Below, piece by piece: positions 8,348 to 16,797 of a stretch of DNA of 48,309 bases (the stretch's first letter is position 1; each line of letters starts with the position of its first letter). The notes beneath the pieces were generated by a model that saw only the letters and a list, made by a program, of their open reading frames with translations, was not told where the DNA came from and did no database searches. The position numbers and the translations under genes are program-made. Source of the stretch: Pseudaminobacter soli (ex Li et al. 2025) (GTDB lineage Bacteria; Pseudomonadota; Alphaproteobacteria; Rhizobiales; Rhizobiaceae); NCBI RefSeq assembly GCF_003012705.1, contig NZ_PXYL01000026.1, forward strand, positions 1 to 48,309, given 5' to 3'.

Positions 8348-9001
8348 ATGTCGAACGGAGCTGCCACCCGCATACGCAGAAGCCGGGAGAAGATTCTCGC
8401 CGCAGCCGAAGACATCTTTTTGAGGCTCGGGTTTCTCGGCTCAAACATGGATATGATTGCGGAACGCGCGGGCGTTTCCAAGCAGACCGTCTATGCTCAT
8501 TTCAAATCCAAGGAAGCTCTCTTCATTGAGGTCGTGAAGGCCATGACTGCCGGTGCGGCGAACAAGATCGGCAAGGATGTTGAAGAGGTTTTCGACGGTC
8601 GGTTGGTGGAGGAATATTTGTTGGACGTTGCGATCGCCCATCTTGCGATTGTGCTGACCCCAAGGCTCATGCGGCTCCGCCGGATGGTTATCGGCGAAGT
8701 CGAAAGGTTCCCCGAACTCGGGCGATCCCTTTACCTCAACGGACCGATACGATCGATCAAACAGTTCACGCGGGCGCTCGAACACTATGCGAGCATCGGC
8801 CAAATCGAGACGGCTGAGCCTGAAGCGGCCGCGACCCACTTCAACTGGCTCGTCATGGGCGGACCAACAAGCGCCGCCATGTTGCTCGGAGATGAGGGAA
8901 TACCCGGTAAGGCGAAACTGCGCGCGCACGCGCAAGAAGCCGTGCGAATATTCCTTTGCGCCTACGCGACGGACGATAGACTGAAAGCTCACGATTATTG
9001 A
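8348..9001 (+). CDS. TetR/AcrR-family transcriptional regulator
   Basis: A 217-residue regulator. The N-terminal HTH spans about residues 12-58, with the recognition segment AERAGVSKQTVYAHFKSKEA and the usual following LF. The C-terminal ligand domain has the long helical layout of AefR-like (TetR_C_9-type) proteins. ATG 8348 is favoured over the upstream ATG at 8294 because AAGGAGGGCAA sits directly before it and the HTH begins at the expected distance. It likely represses itself and the divergent GFA-like/DUF6958 pair through the palindrome at 8279-8293. Confidence 0.92.
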   Translation: MSNGAATRIRRSREKILAAAEDIFLRLGFLGSNMDMIAERAGVSKQTVYAHFKSKEALFIEVVKAMTAGAANKIGKDVEEVFDGRLVEEYLLDVAIAHLAIVLTPRLMRLRRMVIGEVERFPELGRSLYLNGPIRSIKQFTRALEHYASIGQIETAEPEAAATHFNWLVMGGPTSAAMLLGDEGIPGKAKLRAHAQEAVRIFLCAYATDDRLKAHDY

Positions 9002-9136
9002 ACGACACACGGAGCGCGTCTCGACCGGGCAGCCTAAAGACGAGCCTCAGGGTACTGCAGAAATCGGATATTGGCTCGACTGCGTTTATAAGTACACGGC
9101 CTAGCTAAATCTCCTCATAGCGGACCGACAGCTTCT

Positions 9137-9164
9137 GGCCCCTAAACTGCCGGTCAGCAACGCG
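9137..9164. repeat. 28-bp dispersed repeat, copy 2
   Basis: Matches 2984-3011 with two mismatches in the same orientation. It lies in the 276-base gap between tetR and the amine oxidase gene, where no gene is seen. A 7-bp inverted repeat at 9235-9241/9249-9255 follows, without a T-run. Confidence 0.7.
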
Positions 9165-9277
9165 CCCCAAATCGGCCGTTCAAGTCGCTGCTAGCATCTC
9201 CCCAAAGCGGACCCGACAATGACCGGTGCGGCACGGTGCGGAAACGTCCCGCACCTCGCTGACCGACGGCGGCCGAA

Positions 9278-11260
9278 TTACAGCCCGAGCTTCTCCAGCG
9301 GCGGTCCGGGATATCGGCTATAGTCGGGCGCACCTTCCGGCGTTCCCAGCAAGTCGCGCACCGCGCGGATACCTTGATCCATGGCCGAGTGGGCATAGGC
9401 GTAGGCGCCGCTGTCGGCGTTGGCGATGGCAATGCGCCCCCAAGGCTTGCGCGCCGTTATGATAGGCAGCGGGCCATCGGGCCAGTAGGCATCCCAAGGC
9501 CGCATGTACTCGTAGGCATAGCCATGGGCCCAGCGATTGCAGGTGATTGCCTCGATGTCGCGGGCGGCGTCGAAGCCCCCGGCGCCCAGCGCCCGGTTCA
9601 GCATGTCGCGGATCGAACGCTCCATTTCCTCGAAGGTGAGGCTGTAGAGTTCCCGGCGTCCGGCGAGGAACTGGTCGCGCGCTGTATCGGCCGGCGGCGC
9701 GAAGACTTTGGTGAGGTGGAGCACCACCGGGTCGGAGGGTTTGTCGGTGAACCTGTAGTCGCCCACCGAGACCGGGAAGTCGATCGAGGCGCCGCTCCAG
9801 AAGTTGCCGCGTGCGCTGAACCGGTCAATCTTGAGCTTGTCGAAAGCCTCCCAGTTGCGGATCAGTACGTTTGTGTAGATTAGCGCCACCTTCTGCTGGT
9901 CATTCAGCGCCGTCACCTGCTCTTCCGATAACTCATCGGTAAGGTAGGGGATGACGCGGTTCCAACAGGCGAGCACAACATGGTTGCCGGTGACTGTGAG
10001 CGGCTTGCCACCTTCGCCGGCATAGGTCACCGTCACGCGCTCCGCACTTTCCGGGCTGCCGTCGTGGGCAACCTTGACCACGGTTGAATTGAGCCGGATC
10101 CGCACCGGATGACCGGGAAGGTCGAGCTTGGCGTAGTCGAGTGTGCCGGTTGAGATCTCCTCCATCGTAGCGCCGGGCAGGGCCGCCGGGATCAGGCCGC
10201 GCACGAGGGCGCGAGCGATGCCAGCATTGCCTTCCGGGAAGTGGTGGATGTATTCGTCCGGTCCAGCGAAGTTCACCCGGCCGCTGGGGGCCATGTTCTT
10301 GTGAACCGAGTCGCCGAGGTCCATGCCACCGAAGCCGGGGCTGCCATTGGTCCAGGCGTCGAGCGCGCTGGTGCCGTCGATGCCAACGCCGAAATAGCCC
10401 ATGGTCGTGATCTGGTAGAGCTCGACGAGCTGTGGGTCGGCTCTGACAAAGTCGAGCAGGAACTGCTTGTAGGTGATGTCACTGAGCTTCTGGAGCTTTT
10501 CCTCGCGTGTCAGACCCGGTAGGTAGTCGGCCGGAGCGTCGATGAGCTTGATGAGGTCGGCTTTTGCCTTGTCGTTCAGCGGGGTCTGGGCGACCCACGC
10601 TGCAGTATCCTTGGTGCGGATGACCAGCTTATCCTTGCCCCATTGCTCGGAGAAGAAGAACAGCGCCTTATTTGATAGGCCGCGCTGGTCGCGCCATTTC
10701 TGGTTGAACCAAGTCTCGAAGCGGTTCAGGTCGATGCCCACGTCGCTGATGAGTTTGTGCACCGCTGGGCTGAAGAAGCTCGGCGTGTCGATCGACTGCG
10801 AGCCGCCATAGCCGACGATTTTCTGGCCGTTGGAGGCAATATACTCGTTGCGTTTGGCATGACCGCCGAAATCGTCCAAGGGGTCGATCACCAACACGCG
10901 TTTGTCCGGACCGGCCTGCTGGCGATAGATATAGGCTGCAGTGAGGCCCGAGATGCCGGCGCCAACGACAACGAGATCGTAATGTTCCCCGGTCGGAGTG
11001 ATCGCACCGGCATTCTCCCAGTAAGCATCGTCGCGTACCGTATGCATGACATTTTGCGCTGCGTCGGTCTGGCCACGCAGGCCGGCGATTCCGGGTGGAT
11101 AGGCGGTGGTGCCGGAGTTCGCTTGCGCCTGCGCAGCGCCGGGCTTGAATGCTCGCATCGCCAAGGCCCCACCCACGGTGAATGCGAGCCCGTCAAGGAA
11201 GTCGCGTCGGCTGATCGGCTTATCCATTCCCAATCGTTTGTCTTCGTCAGTCCAGTTCAT
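9278..11260 (-). CDS. Tat-exported FAD-dependent amine oxidase, spermidine dehydrogenase-like
   Basis: A 660-residue flavoprotein. The N-terminus carries a twin-arginine signal (ISRRDFLDGLAF) followed by a hydrophobic stretch and an Ala-rich cleavage region, so export by Tat with bound cofactor is expected. The Rossmann motif DLVVVGAGISGLTAAY lies near residues 95-110, followed by an acidic end of strand 2 (VLVIDPLDDFGGHAKRNE). C-terminal WGRIAIANADSGAYAYAHSA resembles the second FAD-contact motif of flavin amine oxidases. The size and arrangement resemble periplasmic spermidine dehydrogenase (SpdH), but substrate is inferred. ATG 11260 gives a 17-residue n-region; ATG 11227 is a possible shorter start. 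It stands alone on its strand. Confidence 0.8.
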   Translation of the reverse strand: MNWTDEDKRLGMDKPISRRDFLDGLAFTVGGALAMRAFKPGAAQAQANSGTTAYPPGIAGLRGQTDAAQNVMHTVRDDAYWENAGAITPTGEHYDLVVVGAGISGLTAAYIYRQQAGPDKRVLVIDPLDDFGGHAKRNEYIASNGQKIVGYGGSQSIDTPSFFSPAVHKLISDVGIDLNRFETWFNQKWRDQRGLSNKALFFFSEQWGKDKLVIRTKDTAAWVAQTPLNDKAKADLIKLIDAPADYLPGLTREEKLQKLSDITYKQFLLDFVRADPQLVELYQITTMGYFGVGIDGTSALDAWTNGSPGFGGMDLGDSVHKNMAPSGRVNFAGPDEYIHHFPEGNAGIARALVRGLIPAALPGATMEEISTGTLDYAKLDLPGHPVRIRLNSTVVKVAHDGSPESAERVTVTYAGEGGKPLTVTGNHVVLACWNRVIPYLTDELSEEQVTALNDQQKVALIYTNVLIRNWEAFDKLKIDRFSARGNFWSGASIDFPVSVGDYRFTDKPSDPVVLHLTKVFAPPADTARDQFLAGRRELYSLTFEEMERSIRDMLNRALGAGGFDAARDIEAITCNRWAHGYAYEYMRPWDAYWPDGPLPIITARKPWGRIAIANADSGAYAYAHSAMDQGIRAVRDLLGTPEGAPDYSRYPGPPLEKLGL

Positions 11261-12061
11261 TCCTCAACTTCCCTGTTCGCTGCAATCAAAGACATTCACG
11301 CAAGTAGATAGCATAGCTTTCGCTTAGAAGATGCGTTGGATAAATGCTTGTATTCGAAGTGTATTTTGATACCAGGCGGCGTGTCAACAACGGGCCAATA
11401 TGTTGCGTCGATGAGGCTTACTTCCCGGTTCGTGGCTAATGTACCTCCATCGCGCCGCATACCGCCGAGGTTCTACTCCACGCGTCAGAGTCTCGCGGGT
11501 ATAGGATAGCAGTGGACGCCATCAGAATGGCGATGATCCAATGCGGTGTCTTCCACACCGCCACGAAGCACAGCGGCCAGCATTCTGAACTCGATTGGTG
11601 AGAGGGAGCGCAAGTCGAAGTGTGGCTGGATTTCGCTCCAATCGTCGAACCACTTGCCCAAAGCCGGGACTTGCCTCTGGCTAAGCGCTCTTTTTTTCTG
11701 GATCAGCAGGAGCTGGAATTTCAGGGGTTAAGACACATGCGGACGTGGCCTGCATCCCGTCAAATGCAGAGGGGAGCTAGTGACAGGCGAGCCTATTTGA
11801 TGCTTCAGCTGGTCCGCTCTGTCGTCGACACGTCACGGACGAACGCAATGTTTTGGCCTGAAGCCGACTTGGGCGTACCAGGCCATGACCGACAGATTTG
11901 CGCCCCATTTCGGTCATTCCGCCGGCCCCTGCCGTCTTCCGGAAGCGGACATCGCTTGTCTTTCCGCCGCGAGCGAAGCCGCGCCGCAAACAGGCGCCGA
12001 AACCACGGGCGTTCCTCTTGCCCTAAGCAATCTACAGCAGCTACCACCACAAGGTGCGCTG
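11261..12061. other. 800-base region without an intact gene
   Basis: Several short frames exist but none matches a family. A reverse-strand stretch at about 11540-11700 reads like protein (for example WFDDWSEIQPHFDLRSLSP), which suggests an unidentified decayed gene. The 55-bp repeat copy A lies at 11901-11955. Confidence 0.4.
11901..11955. repeat. 55-bp dispersed repeat, copy A
   Basis: Bases 11901-11955 and 25139-25193 are the same sequence in the same orientation with three substitutions. They share the ends CGCCCCAT and GGAAGCGGACATCGC. Both are intergenic. The class resembles the many short rhizobial intergenic repeats that are often mis-annotated as small proteins. Confidence 0.75.
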
Positions 12062-13420
12062 CTACTTTGCCGGGAATGCTATTCTGACACGCAAGCCTGG
12101 TCGGTTGTCCTCGAGCGAAAGCTCTGCCCCGTGCAGGTCGGCGATCGCGCGCACCAGGCTGAGGCCGAGGCCGCTGCCTGGTGTGGTCCGGCTCTTTTCG
12201 ATCCTGTAGAGCCGTTGAAACACCCGCTCTCGCTCGGCAGGCGGGATGCCGGGGCCATTGTCGGCGACCTCGGTCACGACCTTGTCCCCACGGTTTTCGA
12301 CCTTGATGTCGATCCGCGTGCCAGCGCCGCAGTGCCGAATGGAATTCTCGATCAGATTGGCGAACATCTGGATCAGAAGTTCACGGTCGCCCGAGATGGG
12401 GCTTGCCGGGTGGTAACCGCCCGCGATGACCAGGGACTTGCCGTCATCCTCGGCCACGTCGGCGTAAATCTCGATGATCGAGGCCGCCACGTCATTGAGA
12501 TCAACCGGTGCGAAGCGGGCCTTGCGCGAGCCAGCCTCGATCTGTGCGATGCGGAGCAGCGCGTCGAAGGTTTCGTTGATGCGGTCGACCTCGGCGCGTG
12601 CTTCGTTCAGGTCGTCGGCAACCGGCGCACCTCTCTCGTTACTGTCGACGGCGCTCTCGATAGTCAGCTTGAGGCGGTTGAGCGGCGTTTTCAGATCGTG
12701 CGCGATATCCGTGCTGACCTGCTTCATGCCTTCGACCAATGCGGCCAGACGTTCCAGCGCAGCGTTGATCTGGCTGGACACGGCATCGATATCGTCCCCG
12801 CTGCCAAGCAAAGGGATGCGCGCGTCCAGCCTGCCGTTGGAGACGGCGACCATCGTGTCGGCGATGCGATCGAGACGCCTTTGAACGCGGGAGGCGAGCA
12901 GGGCACTGCCGGCAAAGGCGATGGCGAGTATGATGGCGAGCGCCCAGCCGAAGCTGGTCAGCGCGATCTTCTCCAGGTGATCGGTCTCGGCAAGGCTGAC
13001 ACCGACGGCAAGCCAGTTGTCACCGACCTTGCCCGAGACGATGCGATAGCTGGCGTTGCCCGATAGGCCGAGGCCGCCGGCCGGCAATGTCGTGATGCCT
13101 GCCGGCATGGAAGTCATGGTGAAGTTGCCGGCCAGCGTTTTGCCCGCCCGATCCTGCAAGACAAAGATCCTGTCCTCCGGCTTGGTCAGCCGCGCATAGG
13201 TCTCGACCGCGCTGACGAGATCCTCAAGATCGCCTCCGCCATAGGTTGCGGCCACCACCGACCATGTTTCGCGCGCTGTGCTGTCGAGCCCCGCGGCAAG
13301 ATCAGCCTTCATTATCTGGTAGGCGATGAAGCCGGTGGACAGGAATGCGAGGACGAACAGGCTGCCGAAAGCAACGGCAAGGCGGAACGGCGTGCTGCGG
13401 AACAGGCTAGCGCGGCGCAT
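12062..13420 (-). CDS. Sensor histidine kinase of an OmpR-type two-component system
   Basis: A 452-residue membrane kinase. TM1 lies about residues 15-38 (FGSLFVLAFLSTGFIAYQI), a periplasmic sensor of about 115 residues follows, and TM2 is about 157-177. A HAMP linker leads to the H-box STDIAHDLKTPLNRL (phospho-His241), the N-box (MFANLIENSIRHC), DNGPGIP and GSGLGLSLV, so all catalytic parts are present. ATG 13420 overlaps the response-regulator stop by 14 bases, implying translational coupling; the longer frame starting at 13516 lies inside the regulator gene. The signal sensed is unknown. Context (COG4705 protein, divergent ABC exporter-like genes) suggests envelope stress or an exogenous compound. 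Confidence 0.92.
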   Translation of the reverse strand: MRRASLFRSTPFRLAVAFGSLFVLAFLSTGFIAYQIMKADLAAGLDSTARETWSVVAATYGGGDLEDLVSAVETYARLTKPEDRIFVLQDRAGKTLAGNFTMTSMPAGITTLPAGGLGLSGNASYRIVSGKVGDNWLAVGVSLAETDHLEKIALTSFGWALAIILAIAFAGSALLASRVQRRLDRIADTMVAVSNGRLDARIPLLGSGDDIDAVSSQINAALERLAALVEGMKQVSTDIAHDLKTPLNRLKLTIESAVDSNERGAPVADDLNEARAEVDRINETFDALLRIAQIEAGSRKARFAPVDLNDVAASIIEIYADVAEDDGKSLVIAGGYHPASPISGDRELLIQMFANLIENSIRHCGAGTRIDIKVENRGDKVVTEVADNGPGIPPAERERVFQRLYRIEKSRTTPGSGLGLSLVRAIADLHGAELSLEDNRPGLRVRIAFPAK

Positions 13421-14084
13421 GCAGGCTGTAGCCGGTGTTCCGCAGGGTGTGCAGTAGCTGCGCTTCGAAAGGTTTGTCGATCTTTGCCCGTAGCCGGCTG
13501 ATATGTGTCTCGACAACGCTCGTCTTCGGATCGAAATGCAAATCCCATACCCGTTCCAGAAGCATGGTGCGCGTCAGCACGCGCCCTTCGTTGCGCATCA
13601 GGATTTCCAGAAGCCTGAATTCGCGCGGCTGCAGATCGATCGCCTGGCCCTGCCGCGTCACCAGTCGCTTCACCAGGTCCAACTCAAGATCGGCCACCTG
13701 CAAGACGGTTTTCTGGTCTTGTACCGGAGGCCGGCGGGCCAGGGCATGGACGCGCGCCAACAGTTCGGAGAATGCGAAGGGCTTGACCAGGTAGTCGTCG
13801 CCTCCTGCCTCCAACCCCTCGACCCGATCGTCGACGCCGCCGATCGAGGTCAGGAATAGAACGGGGACCTTCACATTCGCGGCGCGCAGTGCCTTGACCA
13901 TCGAAAGGCCATCGAGGCCCGGGATCATCCGGTCCACCACAACGACGTCGTAGGGCGAGCGCGTTGCCTGGAAAAGCGCATCGCGGCCGTCCACGATGAC
14001 GTCGCAGGTGTGCCCGGCTTCCGAAAAGCCTTTGACCGCGTAATCAGCCGTTTTCTTATCGTCTTCCACGACAAGGATGCGCAT
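13407..14084 (-). CDS. OmpR/PhoB-family response regulator
   Basis: A 225-residue regulator. The receiver has the acidic pair ED (7-9), phospho-acceptor Asp51 (VVVVDRMIPG), Thr79 (FLTS) and Lys101 (LVKPF). A winged-helix DNA-binding domain follows at about 125-225, with LQPREFRLLEILMRNEGRV and the recognition region SVVETHISRLRAKID. Output is DNA binding to direct repeats, normal for the family. It is first in a tight pair with the histidine kinase. The likely targets are its own operon and the divergent ABC operon, since CTTACG-type repeats occur at 15395 and 15452. Confidence 0.94.
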   Translation of the reverse strand: MRILVVEDDKKTADYAVKGFSEAGHTCDVIVDGRDALFQATRSPYDVVVVDRMIPGLDGLSMVKALRAANVKVPVLFLTSIGGVDDRVEGLEAGGDDYLVKPFAFSELLARVHALARRPPVQDQKTVLQVADLELDLVKRLVTRQGQAIDLQPREFRLLEILMRNEGRVLTRTMLLERVWDLHFDPKTSVVETHISRLRAKIDKPFEAQLLHTLRNTGYSLHAPR

Positions 14085-14180
14085 GCGCTTCGTCTCTCAG
14101 CCCGACCAGGCAAGTCGTTGGCGATAGATACTATTTCATTCGCGCAACGGCGACAATTTCGAGCCGAGGCGGCGAGCGCC

Positions 14181-14975
14181 TCAATCCGGCGCGGCCTCGT
14201 TCACGCCGAGGTCGAGTTGGTCACGCGGCTGCGAGAGCGTCATATAGCCGATCAGCAAGGCAATCCCGGCGAGAAAGATGAAGCTTGTCACCGTCGTGCC
14301 CAGACCGAGGCCCCCGTGCTGGTCGGGCTGGGAGAAGAAGTCGCCCAGCGAAGCCCCGACCGGGCGTGTCAGAATGTAAGCGAGCCAGAAGCTCAGGATG
14401 CTGTTGAGGCCGAACAGATAATAGCCGAGGGTAATGGCGACGATGATGCCGCCGAAAAGGAAACCTGTTGCGAGGTAGCCGAGCTTGATGCCCTCGGCAA
14501 CGAGGTCGCCGGCAGCGGTGCCGAGTGCGAAGGTGAACAGCACCGCGAGCCAGTAGAAGAGCTCGCGTCGCGCCGTGAAGATCGTATGGATCGAAAGCGT
14601 TCTCTCGACCAGGTACCAAAGCGCGAATGTGGCAGCCAGCGCGATGCTGAAGGCGATGGTCGTCGTTTCAAGGCTTACGCTGAAATTGTCGACCAGATTA
14701 TCGGTGACCAATGTGCCCACAACGCTGATCAGGACGACAGTAACCCAGTAAACCCAAGGGACATATTTCCTCTGGGCGAATTGCAGGACAAGCGCGGCAA
14801 TCAGCACGCCGCTCAAAATCCATGACGTCGTGGAAAGACCCAGGCCCAGGTCCAGGTTCATATAGTCGGCGGCGGTCTCCCCCACCGTCACGGCAAGCAG
14901 CTTTATCAGCCAGAAGTCGAAGGTGACTTCGGGCACCTTGTTCTGCATAGGCGCGCGATCTGCCAGCGTCGTCAT
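14181..14975 (-). CDS. COG4705 integral membrane protein
   Basis: A 264-residue protein with about eight hydrophobic segments. The signature KVPEVTFDFWLIKLLAVTVGE is followed by a second similar unit (FYWLAVLFTFALGTAAGD). These two internal repeats, each ending in an acidic helix cap, are characteristic of the COG4705 group of uncharacterised membrane-anchored proteins. ATG 14975 has GAGGAGAC upstream with ideal spacing. It lies 96 bases before the response regulator on the same strand and 51 bases after a small secreted protein, so all four are likely one operon. Its function is not known. Confidence 0.85.
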   Translation of the reverse strand: MTTLADRAPMQNKVPEVTFDFWLIKLLAVTVGETAADYMNLDLGLGLSTTSWILSGVLIAALVLQFAQRKYVPWVYWVTVVLISVVGTLVTDNLVDNFSVSLETTTIAFSIALAATFALWYLVERTLSIHTIFTARRELFYWLAVLFTFALGTAAGDLVAEGIKLGYLATGFLFGGIIVAITLGYYLFGLNSILSFWLAYILTRPVGASLGDFFSQPDQHGGLGLGTTVTSFIFLAGIALLIGYMTLSQPRDQLDLGVNEAAPD

Positions 14976-15026
14976 GGATAGTCTCCTCGATGACGGGAAT
15001 ATCTCGGATGAATTGATGGAGGACGG

Positions 15027-15290
15027 CTATTTGCCGAGAGCTTTCAGTGCCTGAGCAAAGAGTTCGTCGGCGCCGGCATCGTCGTCGGCCTTGCAGCGCT
15101 CCAGCCCTTGGGCCCTGAGATCGTTGACCTTGGCCCTGTCGGCGTCGCCAACCTTGGTGGCTTGGAGGGCAGCATTGACGTCCTTCAGCATCTTTTCGCA
15201 TGGCACCGGATTTTCCGCGGCGCTGGCGATTGCAGGAAGAACGTTGACCGCAGCGATAAGCGAAAGGGCAGCAAGAGAAAGTGTTTTCAT
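15027..15290 (-). CDS. Small secreted protein, first gene of the two-component operon
   Basis: An 87-residue protein. Residues 1-24 form a Sec signal peptide (MKTLSLAALSLIAAVNVLPA, then IASAAE). The mature part is helical and charged with two Cys residues (PVPCEKML and LERCKADDD), which may form a disulfide. ATG 15290 begins the signal peptide; the longer frame to 15338 adds a polar stretch that would spoil it. No family was recognised. As the promoter-proximal gene ahead of the COG4705 protein, regulator and kinase, it could be a periplasmic signal modulator for the sensor, which is an inference from position. Confidence 0.75.
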   Translation of the reverse strand: MKTLSLAALSLIAAVNVLPAIASAAENPVPCEKMLKDVNAALQATKVGDADRAKVNDLRAQGLERCKADDDAGADELFAQALKALGK

Positions 15291-15544
15291 AACAGCTTCA
15301 TTCCGTTGGGGGCGGTTAATGGATCTAGGAACGGCCAAAGAGCGCCGTTGCGCAAAGCTCTAAAGCGCGAAGGTCAACTCCGCCTGTCCGGCAGCTTACG
15401 GTTTGGTAAGGAACGGCGGTCGCCCACGTCTGAGGCCCTGGCCTCTGAAACCTTACGAAAGCGTATGACGGCGGCGAAGCGAGGGTAAGATCGTAATGTC
15501 ATCTTGCAGGAAGCAGGGCGGGCCGCCGTGCAAGGAGACATCTC
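15291..15544. promoter_or_regulatory. Divergent promoter region with CTTACG-N5-GTAwG repeats
   Basis: The 254-base gap separates the two divergent operons. CTTACGGTTTGGTAAG at 15395-15410 (inverted arms CTTAC/GTAAG) recurs as CTTACGAAAGCGTATG at 15452-15467, each followed by a CGGCGG. A further GTAAGATCGTAATG lies at 15485-15498. Repeats spaced 57 bases apart on the approach to the rightward start are plausible binding sites for the neighbouring OmpR-type regulator. No -10/-35 pair is clear enough to call. Confidence 0.5.
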
Positions 15545-16132
15545 ATGTCCTCAACACTGCCAATCGGAACTGCGGTCCTTGCTGGTCTTCTCTTCACACT
15601 GCCGCTCGCCGTGCCGGTGATCGATGTGGCATTCGCTGCCGAGAAGCCCCTAGCGGCCGAGAAGAACCCGCCTGGCGACATTCCCGACAGCCAGGTCTTC
15701 ATCGACTACGTTTCGCCGAAGGATGGGTTCTCGCTGAAAGTCCCGGAAGGTTGGGCGCGCACCGACCGTGCCAACGGGGTGAGCTTCGTCGACAAGCTGG
15801 ACGGCGTGGTCCTGACGCGATCGGACGCACCCCAACCGCCGACAGTGGACAGCGTGAAGAAGGACTATGTCGGCCTGCTCGAGAAGGAAGAGCGGGCTGT
15901 AAAGATCGACAGCGTGAAAGTCGTCAACTTGCCGGCCGGCAGCGCGATCCGCATCGTCTACAGCTCCAATTCGAGCCCCAATGAAGTGACCAGCAAGCAG
16001 GTCCGGCTGGAGAACCAGCGCTTCCTTTATTTCAAGGACGGCAAACTGGTCGCGCTGGAACTCTACGCACCCCAAGGGGCAGACAATGTCGACCAATGGA
16101 AGCTGATGTCAGAGTCTTTCCGGTGGCGCTGA
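15545..16132 (+). CDS. PsbP-like secreted protein, first gene of the ABC operon
   Basis: A 195-residue exported protein. A long signal peptide ends near AFAAE (about residue 32). The mature part begins with FIDYVSPKDGFSLKVPEGW and ends with FKDGKLVALELYAPQG and WKLMSESFRW. This is the pattern of PsbP/MOG1-fold (DUF1795-like) proteins, which bear a 'GFSLxxPxGW' start and a final 'SFR'. No lipobox Cys is seen, so it is likely soluble in the periplasm. ATG 15545 follows AAGGAGACATCTC. The stop at 16132 lies 2 bases before the first ATPase gene, showing tight coupling. Confidence 0.75.
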   Translation: MSSTLPIGTAVLAGLLFTLPLAVPVIDVAFAAEKPLAAEKNPPGDIPDSQVFIDYVSPKDGFSLKVPEGWARTDRANGVSFVDKLDGVVLTRSDAPQPPTVDSVKKDYVGLLEKEERAVKIDSVKVVNLPAGSAIRIVYSSNSSPNEVTSKQVRLENQRFLYFKDGKLVALELYAPQGADNVDQWKLMSESFRWR

Positions 16133-16134
16133 CC

Positions 16135-16797
16135 ATGGTCGTACTGGAGGCCCATGAGCTCTATCGCTTCTACCACGTTGGCGACGACGAGACCGCTGCC
16201 TTGCGGGGCGTAAGCCTTACCCTGACGCCTGGCGAGATGGTCGCGATCGCCGGGCCATCCGGAAGCGGCAAGTCCACGCTTCTGGCCTGCTTGACAGGAC
16301 TCGATGAGCCTGACGGCGGCTATGTGACGGTCGGAAACACTCGAATGACGCGTCGCCCGGAGGCGGAACGAGCCGCCATCAGAGCCGAGAATTTCGGTAT
16401 CCTGCTCCAGTCGGCAAACCTCTTCCAGCATCTGACGGTCGCGGAGAACATAACGCTGCCCATGCTGATGGCGGGTACGTTCGACAGTCCGCGCTTGGGT
16501 GGGCTTCTCAGCGCACTAAGGCTCGAAGCTCGAGCAAGGGCCTATCCGCAGGAGCTCTCCGGCGGCGAGACCGCACGTGCGGGCCTGGCCGTTGCGCTTG
16601 CCGCCGATCCGCCCGTGCTGGTTGCCGACGAACCCACCGCCGAGGTCGACCGCCAGACGGAAGCGCGGCTGATGCTTCATCTGGAGGTGCGCCGGGCGGC
16701 CGGCAAGACGACACTGCTCGCGACCCATAGCGAAGCGCTGGCAAGCCGCGCCGACCGCGTCCTCCATCTGAGGGACGGGAGGATCAGCAATGAATGA
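16135..16797 (+). CDS. ABC transporter ATP-binding protein 1 (LolD/MacB-type)
   Basis: A 220-residue ATPase. Walker A is GPSGSGKST, the Q-loop Gln lies in LLQSANLFQHLTV, Walker B is PPVLVADEPTAEVD, and the switch His is in LLATHSEAL. The signature loop reads LSGGETARAGLAVALA, where most LolD/MacB-type ATPases have LSGG(E/Q)xQRVAIARAL; the Gln is missing. ATG 16135 is chosen because it opens the ATPase fold (MVVLEAHELYRFYHVG) two bases after the preceding stop; the start at 16096 would lie inside the PsbP-like gene. It overlaps the next ATPase by 8 bases. It probably pairs with ATPase 2 to power the permease. Confidence 0.92.
   Translation: MVVLEAHELYRFYHVGDDETAALRGVSLTLTPGEMVAIAGPSGSGKSTLLACLTGLDEPDGGYVTVGNTRMTRRPEAERAAIRAENFGILLQSANLFQHLTVAENITLPMLMAGTFDSPRLGGLLSALRLEARARAYPQELSGGETARAGLAVALAADPPVLVADEPTAEVDRQTEARLMLHLEVRRAAGKTTLLATHSEALASRADRVLHLRDGRISNE

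Noticed and set aside
11885-13066. 393-codon forward frame
   Set aside because: Mostly antisense to the histidine kinase.
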